From Streptomyces sp. NRRL S-337 (GTDB lineage: Bacteria; Actinomycetota; Actinomycetes; Streptomycetales; Streptomycetaceae), in NCBI RefSeq assembly GCF_000720175.1, contig NZ_JOIX01000041.1:1-64000 (forward strand): a DNA stretch of 64,000 bases, read 5' to 3'. The position numbers and the translations under genes were made by a program. Below the pieces are notes generated by a model, which saw only the letters and a program-made list of their open reading frames with translations, had not been told where the DNA came from and did not search any database. This document shows positions 26,630-35,000 of the stretch, piece after piece; the first letter of the stretch is position 1, and the number at the start of each line of letters is the position of its first letter.

Positions 26630-26721
26630 GGTCGCACCATAGACCGCGGTACCGACAATGCAGCCGTCCGCAGCATCGAGGGACGTCTCCGCTATCAGTG
26701 ATCCAAACGAAACTGCCTAGA

Positions 26722-26930
26722 TCCGGCGGAGACCATGGGCGGAGCCAGAGTCGGATCGCGGCGACGGCGACGGTGGTCGTGGAAGATGCAGCCGCACCTG
26801 TCGAACCTCGTGGCCACGGCCCGGGAGTTCTTCAACGCGTTGATCGTCCGCTCGACTTCGTTCCTTCACTTGTAGATCGTCTTGTCGAAGCCTGCGGGTC
26901 GGCCGCCCTTGCTGCTCCTTCGTTGGCGGT
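26722..26930 (-). pseudogene. IS5-type transposase C-terminal remnant
   Basis: The minus strand reads GRPAGFDKTIYK, a stop, then RNEVERTINALKNSRAVATR and FDRCGCIFHD. This is the end of a different IS5-family transposase subgroup (normal form RRRNEVERTINALK). It is interrupted by an in-frame stop and truncated upstream. The neighbouring DUF4253-carrying element inserted at its 3' end. Confidence 0.65.
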
Positions 26931-27670
26931 TGGCCCGCTGGTTCTTCGGTTCGGTCCGAGGTCGTCGTGAACGCACAGGCGCCGCCGACCCGAGCGGCGG
27001 CAACCGCTTCCGTGTGGGGGCAGCAGCACCCGTACCGCTGGAACGGCGCCAACGTGATGCTGACCGCGCTGGACCTGACCCGCCGCCTCTACCTGATCAA
27101 GCCGCCGCCGAAGCACTGACGTACCAAGCCTGGTCACCGGGGGCAGCCGCGTGCTCCACCTCTCGCTGAAGGAGGCGCCACTGCACCAGTACCTCGGCGC
27201 GGTCGCCCCCGGTGCCCTCGGCGGCACGCGATCCCGCGGGGCTTGCACATAATTGCGAAGTCGCAGGTCAGAGCCTCGATTGAGTGACTCCCTGGAACGC
27301 CTCGCCTCTTCCCGAATTCGGGAACAAGTGGGCCGTCCTCGCAGGTCGGCGAAGTAGCAGTGCGTTCCTGATGACGTAGCACCTTCTGATCTCAACGCTG
27401 GGCCAATTGCCAAGAGCACCGCGCAGAGAGGCGGCGTGGAGGAAAGCCTCAGTATCACCTGGCTCGGCGAACCGGCCCCCACGTATAGCCAAGGGCCAAC
27501 AAGGTGAACCTGGTCAACCTGACGGCAGGAAAGGCGCCGGACGTCGCAGAGGGGAGGTCTGATTGTGCGCGACCCCATCGGACGGTCGGTTCGGCACAGA
27601 GCTGCCCTGATGCTGCCGAAAGGCCGTCCCGCCTCCGCACCGGCGAAACATCCAAGGAGCAGGAACGACG
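26931..27670. other. degenerate region; one unidentified coding fragment
   Basis: At 27015-27118 the plus strand reads QQHPYRWNGANVMLTALDLT followed by RRLYLIKPPPKH and a stop, which looks like the C-terminus of a real protein but is not recognised. Further fragments on the minus strand between 27130 and 27490 are not assignable. The last 70 bases contain the lipase ribosome binding site (AAGGAGCAGG). Confidence 0.4.
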
Positions 27671-29176
27671 ATGGCACCCGATCCGACAATCGCCCAGGTG
27701 ACCATGACCCTGGCCGCCTTTGCAGCCACCGGAGCCACCCCGCGTCCGTCCGGGGAAACCCTGGAGCAGCAGACCCAACGAATCATCACCGGCATCGACG
27801 CGCAACTGAGCGATCGCAGCCTTGCGACGCAGGGCGCGTGGGAGCTGGTGTGGCTCGCCCTGAGCCAGGCCAACGCCAATATGGCCTACCTCGCACGGAG
27901 CACCAACGGCTCGAACGAGTTCGCCGTGGTCGCTCGCGGAACGGACGCCGATCTGACCGACATCCTCGAGGACCTCGACGTCGGCACGGTCGTCCCGTTC
28001 CCCGAAAGCGGATCGCCGAAGCCCATCACCGTTTCCAAGGGAGCGATGGATGCTTTCCAACGGGTTGTCAAAGCCCGCTCGATCGCCTCGCCCTCCCCGA
28101 ACGTCACGCTCGCTCAGGCGCTGGCCGTCGCGCTCAAGGCGGCGCCCTCCTCGCCGCAGCCGACCGTCTATCTGACCGGTCACAGCCTGGGCGGTTGCAT
28201 CGCCACCATGCTCGCGCCGTACCTGCAGGCACAGACCTTGCCGAAGCAGCCGAGGTTCGCGGTGATCACCTATGCCGCTCCCACCGCCGGCACGCAGAGC
28301 TTCGTCAACTACTTCAACTCCGTGCCGTGGATCCTCAACGAGCGCCAGAACAACGCCTACGACCTGGTACCGCACGCGTGGGCCGATCTCGACACCACCG
28401 CCGGCTGGTACCCGAGCCCGGGACCGCAGGCGACCGACGAAGTGAAGCTGCTCATCGGGACGATCTCCAAGCGCACCAAGGGCAACGTCTACGTCCAGCC
28501 CGGCACGCTCTACCCGATGAACACCGGTTACACGAGCCTTGCCAAGAACCTGGTCAACAAGACCACCCAGGACTTCCTCGGCCAGGTCGCCTTCCAGCAC
28601 GCCAACTCCACCTACCTGGACCTGGTGGGGGCGCCTGCCGTCCCCTCGCCGCCGGTGGTGACCGACATGAGCCCCACCTTCGGCGCCGCAGGCGACACGG
28701 TGACCATCAACGGCAAGGATTTCAGTCAGGACAGCAAGGTCGACTTCGGCCACTTCGCCTGCGCCGACCGCGACACCGTCATCGACCCCTCCGGCCTCAA
28801 GATCACCACCAAGGTCCCCAACGGAACGGGCGTCGTCCCCGTCCGCGTCACCAACACCCTCGGCACCTCCCCGGCCGTCGCCATGGGGCAGTTCGCCTAC
28901 GGCGGACCCGCACCGGTGGTGGTCAGTTCGGTCAGCCCGACCAGCGGAAAGGTCGGCACCCCGGTCACCATCAACGGCTCGGGCTTCGCCAAGGGCGCCA
29001 CCGTGCACTTCAAGGACAAGGCATCCGACTCGGTCACGTTCGTCTCGACCGGCCAGATCACCGCAACCGCGCCCGGTCAGCTCGACGTCCAACAGACCGT
29101 GAACGTCACCGTGACGGTCGGCAAGGCCACCTCTCCCACCAGTCCGGACGACGAGTTCACCTACACCGGACGGTAG
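27671..29176 (+). CDS. class 3 lipase-like hydrolase with two IPT/TIG domains
   Basis: A 501-residue protein. The N-terminal 320 residues form a fungal-type class 3 lipase domain with the nucleophile elbow GHSLGG (near residue 171), preceded by FAVVARGTDADLTDILEDLD and followed by AVITYAAPTAGTQSFVNYF. Two immunoglobulin-like IPT/TIG domains follow: VTDMSPTFGAAGDTVTINGK (about 335-415) and VSSVSPTSGKVGTPVTINGS (about 420-500). Such repeats usually act in surface binding. No classical signal peptide is visible, so the export route is unclear. ATG 27671 has AAGGAG upstream. It is divergent in function from the lasso cluster downstream, which is on the opposite strand. Confidence 0.85.
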   Translation: MAPDPTIAQVTMTLAAFAATGATPRPSGETLEQQTQRIITGIDAQLSDRSLATQGAWELVWLALSQANANMAYLARSTNGSNEFAVVARGTDADLTDILEDLDVGTVVPFPESGSPKPITVSKGAMDAFQRVVKARSIASPSPNVTLAQALAVALKAAPSSPQPTVYLTGHSLGGCIATMLAPYLQAQTLPKQPRFAVITYAAPTAGTQSFVNYFNSVPWILNERQNNAYDLVPHAWADLDTTAGWYPSPGPQATDEVKLLIGTISKRTKGNVYVQPGTLYPMNTGYTSLAKNLVNKTTQDFLGQVAFQHANSTYLDLVGAPAVPSPPVVTDMSPTFGAAGDTVTINGKDFSQDSKVDFGHFACADRDTVIDPSGLKITTKVPNGTGVVPVRVTNTLGTSPAVAMGQFAYGGPAPVVVSSVSPTSGKVGTPVTINGSGFAKGATVHFKDKASDSVTFVSTGQITATAPGQLDVQQTVNVTVTVGKATSPTSPDDEFTYTGR

Positions 29177-29418
29177 CGCCCGCACGCCCCGTTCCCGTAG
29201 TGACCCTTCGAGCAGCCCAGGCCCTGGCCGCCGACCGGTCGAACCGTGCCCGGGCGAGGGATCGTCGCAGGGCCGTTCGCCCTGCGGCGATCAGGCCACG
29301 GAGCTGTGCGGCACGGCGAGCAGCGCCCGGCGACCAGGCGCCCGGAGCCCCCGGAGAGACGTGCTTGTGCCGGCCGCGCGCCATCGGTGTGGGGCACGCG
29401 AAGCCGCACCCCCTGCCG

Positions 29419-31305
29419 TCACCGTGGGCCGGGCGGGGCAGGGGGTACGGCCACGGCGGGCGGCGTCGCGCCGGTCGTGCGCAGCATCTGGCCGGCGGCC
29501 AGGCGGCGGTAGACAGGGCTGGTGGTGAGCAGCTCCTCGTGGTGCCCGGCGGCAGCGGTACGGCCGTCTTCGAGCACCACGATCCGGTCGGCGTGCTGCA
29601 CCGTGGAGAGCCGGTGCGCGATCACCAGCACTGCGCACTCCTGGGCGACGTCCTTCATCACCCGGGTCAGCGCGGCCTCGTTGAGGGCGTCCAGGTGCGC
29701 GGTCGGCTCGTCGAGCAGGAGCAGTGACGGCCGTGCGAGCAGGGCACGGGCCAGGGCGACCCGTTGCCGTTCACCGCCCGACAGGGTGTTGCCGCGTTCA
29801 CCGAGCACGCCGGACAGCCCTCCGGGCAGCCGTGCCACCACTTCCTCCAACTGGGTGAGTTCGACGACCCACCGCACCTCGTCGTCGTCGGCACCAGGGA
29901 CCGCGTAGGTGAGGTTGTCCCGCAGGGTCCCGTGCACGACGTGGGTGTTCTGGTCGACGACGGCGATACGGGCCCGGCACTCCGCGCGGCCGAGGTCGGA
30001 GGCGGGCCGGCCGTCGAACAGCAGGGTCCCGGCGTCCGGTTCGTAGAACCTGGCCACCAGCGCGAAGAGCGTGCTCTTGCCCGCCCCCGACCGGCCGACC
30101 AGGGCGACCTGCCGGCGGTGCGGGACGTCGAAGGAGACCCCACGCAGCACCGGGCGGTGCGGGTGGTAGCCGAAGTGGACGTCACGCAGGACGAGCGCGG
30201 GCGCCGCGTCGCTCCCGGATCGCTCCGCCCGCCGCGATGCACGCGCACCCACGGCCGTCTCCTCCCGCTCAACGGGTTCCACGGGCAAGGTCAGCACCTG
30301 CTCGATCCGCTGGTAGGCCCCCATGCCACGTTGGATCTGGCCGACCGCCCGAAACGCCGAGGACAGTGGCAGGACCAGATAGGACGCGTACAGGAGAAAG
30401 GCCACCAGGTCGCCGAGCGAGTTGGCCCGGCCGTTCACCCGCAGACCGCCGATGACCAGGACGAGCAGGAACGAACCCTGGACGGCGAGTTCGACCGCCG
30501 GACTCATCATCGACGCCAGTTTCGCGGTCCGCACGCCCGCGCGGTACGCCGATTCGACCCGCTCCCCGATGCGCCGCGCCTCGCGGTCCTCGGCGCGGTG
30601 CACCCGCACCATCGGCAGGGCGCCGAGTGCGCGCTCCAGGTCGGCGCAGATCGCGCCGACGGAGTTCTGCATGCGCTCCGAGGCCGCCCGGATGCCCTTC
30701 AACAGCGAGGCCACCACGCCCGACGCGGCGGCGATGGTCACTGCGACCAGGAGCAGCAACAACGGGTCGAGCCACACCATGAGCACGAGCGCGCCCGTCC
30801 CGACGAGCGCACCGGACACCAGGTCCGACAGCGCCTGGGCCACCACCTCCCGCAGCAGGGTGGTGTCGGCGGTGACCCGGGAGATCAGATCACCACTGCG
30901 GTGCCGGTCGTACTCCCTCATCTCCAGCCGCAGCAGCCGCGCCACCAGGCCGTGGCGCAGTCCGCGCACCACGCCCTCCCCGGTGCGTTCCAGCAGGAAG
31001 CGTCCCACCGCGCCGGTCGCGGCTTCGGCCCCGAAGAGCGCGGTGAGCAGCACCAACAGCGGCCAGGGGACGGACCCTTGACCGCTCCCGTCCACGATGT
31101 GCTTCGCGACGAGCGGCTGGACCAGCCCGAGTCCGGAGCCGACCATGGTGAGCGCGGTCGCGACGGCGATCGAGGATCGGTGGCCCGCGGTGAGCCGGAC
31201 CAGGGTGACCACCGCGGCCCGCGTGGACCCGCCGCCGCCGGGCGGGGCAGGCATCTCCCCGCTGCGGACCTCCTCGCTGGTTCCCTCTCCGCTGGTTCCG
31301 GTCAT
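29419..31305 (-). CDS. lasD: lasso peptide ABC transporter, fused permease/ATPase
   Basis: A 628-residue half-transporter, the last gene of the lasso cluster. Residues 30-330 are the six-helix exporter domain, and the ATPase follows with Walker A VGRSGAGKST, signature LSGGERQRVALARALLA, Walker B LLLLDEPTAHLD and the H-loop IAHRLSTVQHADRI. Its probable role is export of the mature lasso peptide and self-immunity. The ATG at 31305 overlaps the B2 stop as ATGA. The extended frame to 31542 is antisense to B2's other frame and is rejected. An inverted repeat ACCCCCTGCC/GGCAGGGGGT spans the stop codon (29408-29446) and may terminate the operon. Confidence 0.92.
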   Translation of the reverse strand: MTGTSGEGTSEEVRSGEMPAPPGGGGSTRAAVVTLVRLTAGHRSSIAVATALTMVGSGLGLVQPLVAKHIVDGSGQGSVPWPLLVLLTALFGAEAATGAVGRFLLERTGEGVVRGLRHGLVARLLRLEMREYDRHRSGDLISRVTADTTLLREVVAQALSDLVSGALVGTGALVLMVWLDPLLLLLVAVTIAAASGVVASLLKGIRAASERMQNSVGAICADLERALGALPMVRVHRAEDREARRIGERVESAYRAGVRTAKLASMMSPAVELAVQGSFLLVLVIGGLRVNGRANSLGDLVAFLLYASYLVLPLSSAFRAVGQIQRGMGAYQRIEQVLTLPVEPVEREETAVGARASRRAERSGSDAAPALVLRDVHFGYHPHRPVLRGVSFDVPHRRQVALVGRSGAGKSTLFALVARFYEPDAGTLLFDGRPASDLGRAECRARIAVVDQNTHVVHGTLRDNLTYAVPGADDDEVRWVVELTQLEEVVARLPGGLSGVLGERGNTLSGGERQRVALARALLARPSLLLLDEPTAHLDALNEAALTRVMKDVAQECAVLVIAHRLSTVQHADRIVVLEDGRTAAAGHHEELLTTSPVYRRLAAGQMLRTTGATPPAVAVPPAPPGPR

Positions 31306-31736
31306 GCGTCCGTCCGGCTCACCGGCCCGACGGCCATGAGGCGGGTGAAGTAGCCGTCCGGTACCCCCTCGGCCACCGGGCGGCCCTCCGCCTCGATCCA
31401 GGCGTGCGCGGTGAACGGGGGCACCACCCGCACTCCGGTGCACCACGTGGGCCAGGTTCCGCGCAGTCGGCAGAGCAGGGCGGCACCCAGCGAGCGCGGC
31501 AGACAGCCGCGAGGGCCGGCGCACCGCAGGCTCGCCGCACACATCGCGTCCCGCGCCTCCACCGCCTGGGCGGTGGAGGCCGGAGTTGCGCCGCGGCGGA
31601 CGAGGGCGAGGACCACCCGGAGCCGGCGCGGCGGCAGGAGGGTCAGTGCCAGGGCGGGCAGCAGGACGGTGCGAGCGGCCAGCCGTCGGGTCAAGGGGAC
31701 GCCGGCCGGCCGGTCCAGTGCGCTCGGGGTCGTCAT
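31302..31736 (-). CDS. lasB2: lasso peptide leader peptidase (B2, transglutaminase-like)
   Basis: A 144-residue protein of the lasso B2 family, which removes the leader peptide. The papain/transglutaminase-like core is visible as CAGPRGCLPRSLGAALLCRL with the catalytic Cys, and FTAHAWIEAEGRPVAEGV with the catalytic His. A hydrophobic N-terminal segment (VLLPALALTLLPP) is usual for B2. It overlaps B1 and D by ATGA at both ends, so B1-B2-D are translationally coupled. Confidence 0.93.
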   Translation of the reverse strand: MTTPSALDRPAGVPLTRRLAARTVLLPALALTLLPPRRLRVVLALVRRGATPASTAQAVEARDAMCAASLRCAGPRGCLPRSLGAALLCRLRGTWPTWCTGVRVVPPFTAHAWIEAEGRPVAEGVPDGYFTRLMAVGPVSRTDA

Positions 31737-31987
31737 GCGGCCAGCCCGGACGCCCGCAGTTCCTGCACCAGGGCCGCGACGTCCTGTGCCGCCTGTGCCC
31801 GGTCGATGTCGAACCGCGCGACCAGTGCGTCGACGGCGTCCCCTTCCTCGCCGCCGTCCAGCAGGGACCTGATCACCAACGTGCCGGTGGGGTTGAGCTC
31901 CCAGTAGTCCCCGCTGCGCTCGTCGAGAAGTACGGTGCCGTAGTCGGTCTCCGCCGTGGAGACATCGGCGTTGAACCGCAGTGCCAT
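31733..31987 (-). CDS. lasB1: lasso peptide precursor recognition protein (B1, PqqD-like RRE)
   Basis: An 84-residue stand-alone RiPP recognition element. TDYGTVLLDERSGDYWELNP, then GTLVIRSLLDGG and DAVDALVARFDIDRAQAAQD, is the PqqD winged-helix pattern that binds the precursor leader (YxxP region). GGAAAGG precedes the ATG at 31987. Together with B2 it forms the split protease complex typical of actinobacterial lasso clusters. Confidence 0.93.
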   Translation of the reverse strand: MALRFNADVSTAETDYGTVLLDERSGDYWELNPTGTLVIRSLLDGGEEGDAVDALVARFDIDRAQAAQDVAALVQELRASGLAA

Positions 31988-32026
31988 GGTGAGAACCTTT
32001 CCGTCGTGGCCCGGTGAGAAGGCGCA

Positions 32027-33904
32027 CTAAGAGGCGGGCGAGACCGCGTCGTTGAGGGGGCGTGTTCCGGCGGTACGGGCGAGACCGCGCAGCCACACTT
32101 CGCAGGCGATGGTCGAGTACAGGATCGCGTCGCGCAGTCCGGGTGCGGAGGGGCGTCGGGCCAACTGCCGCAGCGCGTCGCCGTCCACCAGACCGAGCTG
32201 TTCCAGTCGGGAGTCCTCCCAGAGCGCCATCAGGTCGCCGCGGTGTTCCCGCAGCCCGTTCGAGGCGTCCATCGAGGCCTCGGCCTTGTTGCCGCGGCGC
32301 AGGCACACCTCAGGTACGACGCCCTGCATGGCGGCGGCCAGCAGGGGTTTGTAGCGCCAGGGCGTTACGCGCTCGGCGGGGCGGACCGCAAGGCATGCCT
32401 CGATCACCCGGTCGTCGAAGAAGGGCGACGCCATGGGAACCCCGGCTCTTGCGGCCATCCGGTCCCACTGCCGGATGATGCGGGTGCAGGAACGGATTTG
32501 TTCCAGGTCGGTGTGCAGCCCACGGTCCCGGTGCAGGGGCGTGGCCTGCCCGGCCGCCGCGCGCAACGCCTCCCCGGCCATCCGTTCCGCGTCAGGACTC
32601 ACCCAGTCGAACAGCCGGGGCGCCATGCCCCACCCCAGACTGCTGGCCACGGACGGCGGTTGGGGACCACGCAGCCGACTGCCGGCGTCGGCCAGCCACT
32701 TTCCGTACGGCCGGGAATCGGCCAGCGCGCGTACCGTGCCGCCGAGTGGCCACTCCCACAGGGCCCGGAACCCGCGCAGCTGGCGCAGGGCGAAGAGCGG
32801 CCGTGTCCGCAGCAACCGGTGGTAGTAGGCCTCGGAGCACCACGCCACGTGGTCGCCGCCGATACCGGTCAGATGCAGCCGGCTGCCCCGTTCGGCCAGC
32901 CCCGGCAGGTGGTGCAGTACCCGGGACCGGTCCATCACGCCGATGGTCGGTTCGTCCAGCAGATCGTCGATGTCGAGCAGGCCGGTGTAGACCAGCGGTG
33001 AGTCATCGGCGTCCCAGATGACGTGTTCGAGGTCGGGGAGAAAGCCGGCGGCCTGTTCCGCCCAGTGCAGGTCGGTGTCTGCGGGATCGCGTCCGGGCCA
33101 GGTACTGGCCACCACCCGGGCCGACGACCGTGCGGCCAGGAAACAGATGGAGGTGGAGTCCAGCCCGCCGGAAAGATCGCAACTGACCACGCCACCCTGC
33201 CGGGTGCGGGCATCCACGGCCGTGGCCAGCGCTTCCCGTACGGCGGGTGCGCCGTCGGCGAGCGAGCGCGTGGGCTCGGGCGGCGTCCACCAGCGGGACC
33301 GCCGTACGGTCCGCCCGTCCGCCGCGACGATCAACGCGTCCTGTGGCGATACGGCCGTGACCCCCGGAAACATCGGCGCCTCGAACAACGGATGAGGAAC
33401 CGGCCACAACAGCCGAACGGCCAGTTGTGCCGCGTCCGGACCGGAGCCGAGCGCGTCCGCGAGGACGTCCGCGCTGGTGGCCGCGACCTGGATGCCGTCG
33501 ACGGCGGCGTGGAACACCAGCCGGAGACCCGACGCCGTGCCCTGCACCCTGAGCTGCCCGTCGAGCGCGCCGACGAGATGGAAGCTTCCGGGAAGTGTGC
33601 GCGCCAGTTGGTCCAGCTCGGCAAGGTCCCTCAACTTGCCGGCGTGCCACCGAAGTTCGGCGGAATCGATCGGGCAGCATCCGACGACGGCGAGTGCCGC
33701 ACGGCCGGCGCGTGCGGTGACGATCTCGTCGTCATGCCAGTGACCGACCAGCCAGGGCCGGCCCGAGTCATGGGTCAGGATGCGCGTTCCTGGACGGGAG
33801 AAGGAGCAGGAGCGGGCCACGGCGGCCGCATCCGCGCGGTCGGGAAAGACCGCGAAATGCGCGTCGCCGGGGCCCGGTCCCTTGCTCTGGTGCGAGTCAG
33901 CCAT
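32027..33904 (-). CDS. lasC: lasso cyclase (asparagine synthetase homologue)
   Basis: A 625-residue protein that adenylates the Asp side chain of the core and forms the macrolactam ring. The PP-loop ATP-pyrophosphatase signature is SCDLSGGLDSTSICFLAA near residue 240, followed by LTGIGGDHVAWCSEAYYHRL and, near the end, SPFFDDRVIEACLAVRPAE. The N-terminal 200 residues resemble the class II glutaminase domain but lack the N-terminal nucleophile Cys, as in all lasso cyclases. It starts 35 bases after the precursor stop. No clear Shine-Dalgarno precedes the ATG at 33904. Confidence 0.93.
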   Translation of the reverse strand: MADSHQSKGPGPGDAHFAVFPDRADAAAVARSCSFSRPGTRILTHDSGRPWLVGHWHDDEIVTARAGRAALAVVGCCPIDSAELRWHAGKLRDLAELDQLARTLPGSFHLVGALDGQLRVQGTASGLRLVFHAAVDGIQVAATSADVLADALGSGPDAAQLAVRLLWPVPHPLFEAPMFPGVTAVSPQDALIVAADGRTVRRSRWWTPPEPTRSLADGAPAVREALATAVDARTRQGGVVSCDLSGGLDSTSICFLAARSSARVVASTWPGRDPADTDLHWAEQAAGFLPDLEHVIWDADDSPLVYTGLLDIDDLLDEPTIGVMDRSRVLHHLPGLAERGSRLHLTGIGGDHVAWCSEAYYHRLLRTRPLFALRQLRGFRALWEWPLGGTVRALADSRPYGKWLADAGSRLRGPQPPSVASSLGWGMAPRLFDWVSPDAERMAGEALRAAAGQATPLHRDRGLHTDLEQIRSCTRIIRQWDRMAARAGVPMASPFFDDRVIEACLAVRPAERVTPWRYKPLLAAAMQGVVPEVCLRRGNKAEASMDASNGLREHRGDLMALWEDSRLEQLGLVDGDALRQLARRPSAPGLRDAILYSTIACEVWLRGLARTAGTRPLNDAVSPAS

Positions 33905-33938
33905 GGATTCGATGCAACGATCCGTCAGCTGTCCGCGG

Positions 33939-34049
33939 TCAGTTCTTGCTCAGGATCAGCCGGTCGTTTCCGGAGCTGCTGAGGAGTCCGGTCTTCTTCC
34001 GGAACGTCCCCAGCCGGACGAGGGTCGGTGCTTCGTATGCCTTCTTCAT
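33939..34049 (-). CDS. lasA: lasso peptide precursor, citrulassin-like
   Basis: A 36-residue precursor with GGAGGAG ahead of the ATG. The leader (residues 1-21) carries the recognition pattern Y5-x-x-P8-x-L10-x3-G14-x5-T20, with the penultimate leader Thr required by lasso proteases. The predicted core is LLSSSGNDRLILSKN (22-36). It closely resembles the citrulassin core LLGLAGNDRLVLSKN, so the ring should join Leu1 to Asp8, and Arg9 is the residue that becomes citrulline in citrulassin A. The deiminase known for that step is encoded outside the lasso cluster, and none is seen in this window. Residues 3-5 (SSS) and Ile11 differ from citrulassin A. Confidence 0.92.
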   Translation of the reverse strand: MKKAYEAPTLVRLGTFRKKTGLLSSSGNDRLILSKN

Positions 34050-35000
34050 GACGTCTCCTCCGTCTTGCTTGCGGCCGCCTCCCTGGTACGGCCGTGAACC
34101 GGACACGCCGGCCCACGGCCGTCCCGGCGTCCAGGCCCATCGGGAGCCTGGACGAGGAGGCGGGGCGTTCGCAGACGAAGCTAGTTGCGGGCCGGTGGCC
34201 CTCTGCAACCCCCGAAAGGTAAGTATGATTTTCGGCTTAACGACAAGATGGTGGGTGCATCGAACCGCCCTGTTCATCGCTTCGTAAAAAGTGAATCCAA
34301 GTCAGCGAGTAAATTCCGCGGCAACGAAACGTTTTGAACTGGCTTCCGGAACCCGACCCTCGATCCGGTCGGAGAGAGGGCGCACGGTAGCCAAAGGTGC
34401 GCCGGCGGCCGCGCCCTCCTCGATCTCCACCGTGAAAAAGTGGCCAACGGACACCGGTGCAGTTCTCTCTCGGCCGAGGCAACTTGGTGGCTCAAGCGGG
34501 GCAGAGATGACCTCAACCGCCGGACGTATCGGCAAAGCTCAGCCCCACAGGACGAGTTGAGGCCTTTCCGTAGCGGCTCTCGGCGGTGGGACGCCGCAGC
34601 GCCGCTGCGCACCCATGATCTGCGCGACGCGGCGGAGGTGCCTGCCCCGCCTCTGGCCCTCACACATGCGCTGCACCGGCGCATGCAGGGTCTTCCCTGA
34701 AGCTCGTTCATTGAGCTGTTGACTCGCCGGCCCCGACGACACCCCTAAGACCCGGCGACCACACGCGGAAGTGTGGGTTCGGTGGAGGGATGTCCCACTG
34801 CCTTGATCACCTGTGGTGGCCAAGGTGGCGCGGCGGACCCGCAACACGTTCGATCCCGGTGTCGTTGGACCCGTGTGACGATCACCGCGATGACCGATGC
34901 GCTGGAGCGCGACCCCCGCGTGCTCGTCGCCGCATACAAGGCCGCGTCGCACCGGAACGACCGACGCCCGGGGAGGAGTGGGAGGGAGCGCCTCTCTCTG
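34050..35000. other. lasso promoter region, then no recognisable gene
   Basis: The lasA promoter should lie in 34060-34280. From 34300 to 35000 open frames exist on both strands without family resemblance. A short stretch at 34895-34970 (TDALERDPRVLVAAYKAASH) has coding-like codon use and could be a gene fragment. Confidence 0.4.

Larger units (their letters stand above)
24945..26717. mobile_element. IS5-type element with DUF4253 passenger gene
   Basis: The left end GCCGTTTCGTTTGGATCA (24945-24962) and the right end, which reads GCAGTTTCGTTTGGATCA on the minus strand (26717-26700), are 18-bp inverted repeats with one mismatch. Each is flanked by CTAG (24941-24944 and 26718-26721), a plausible target duplication for IS5-group insertion. 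Between them lie a frameshifted transposase (stop codon inside the left repeat) and a complete DUF4253 gene, both on the minus strand. A normal element of this type would be about 0.9 kb, so the passenger accounts for the extra 0.9 kb. It may have entered the IS secondarily. Confidence 0.65.

Noticed and set aside
27455..29185. 576-codon minus-strand and 720-codon plus-strand frames over the lipase
   Set aside because: Both are out-of-phase shadows; only the frame from 27671 contains GHSLGG and IPT/TIG domains.
29764..31353. 529-codon plus-strand frame opposite the lasso exporter
   Set aside because: Antisense shadow; the minus strand has all ABC motifs.
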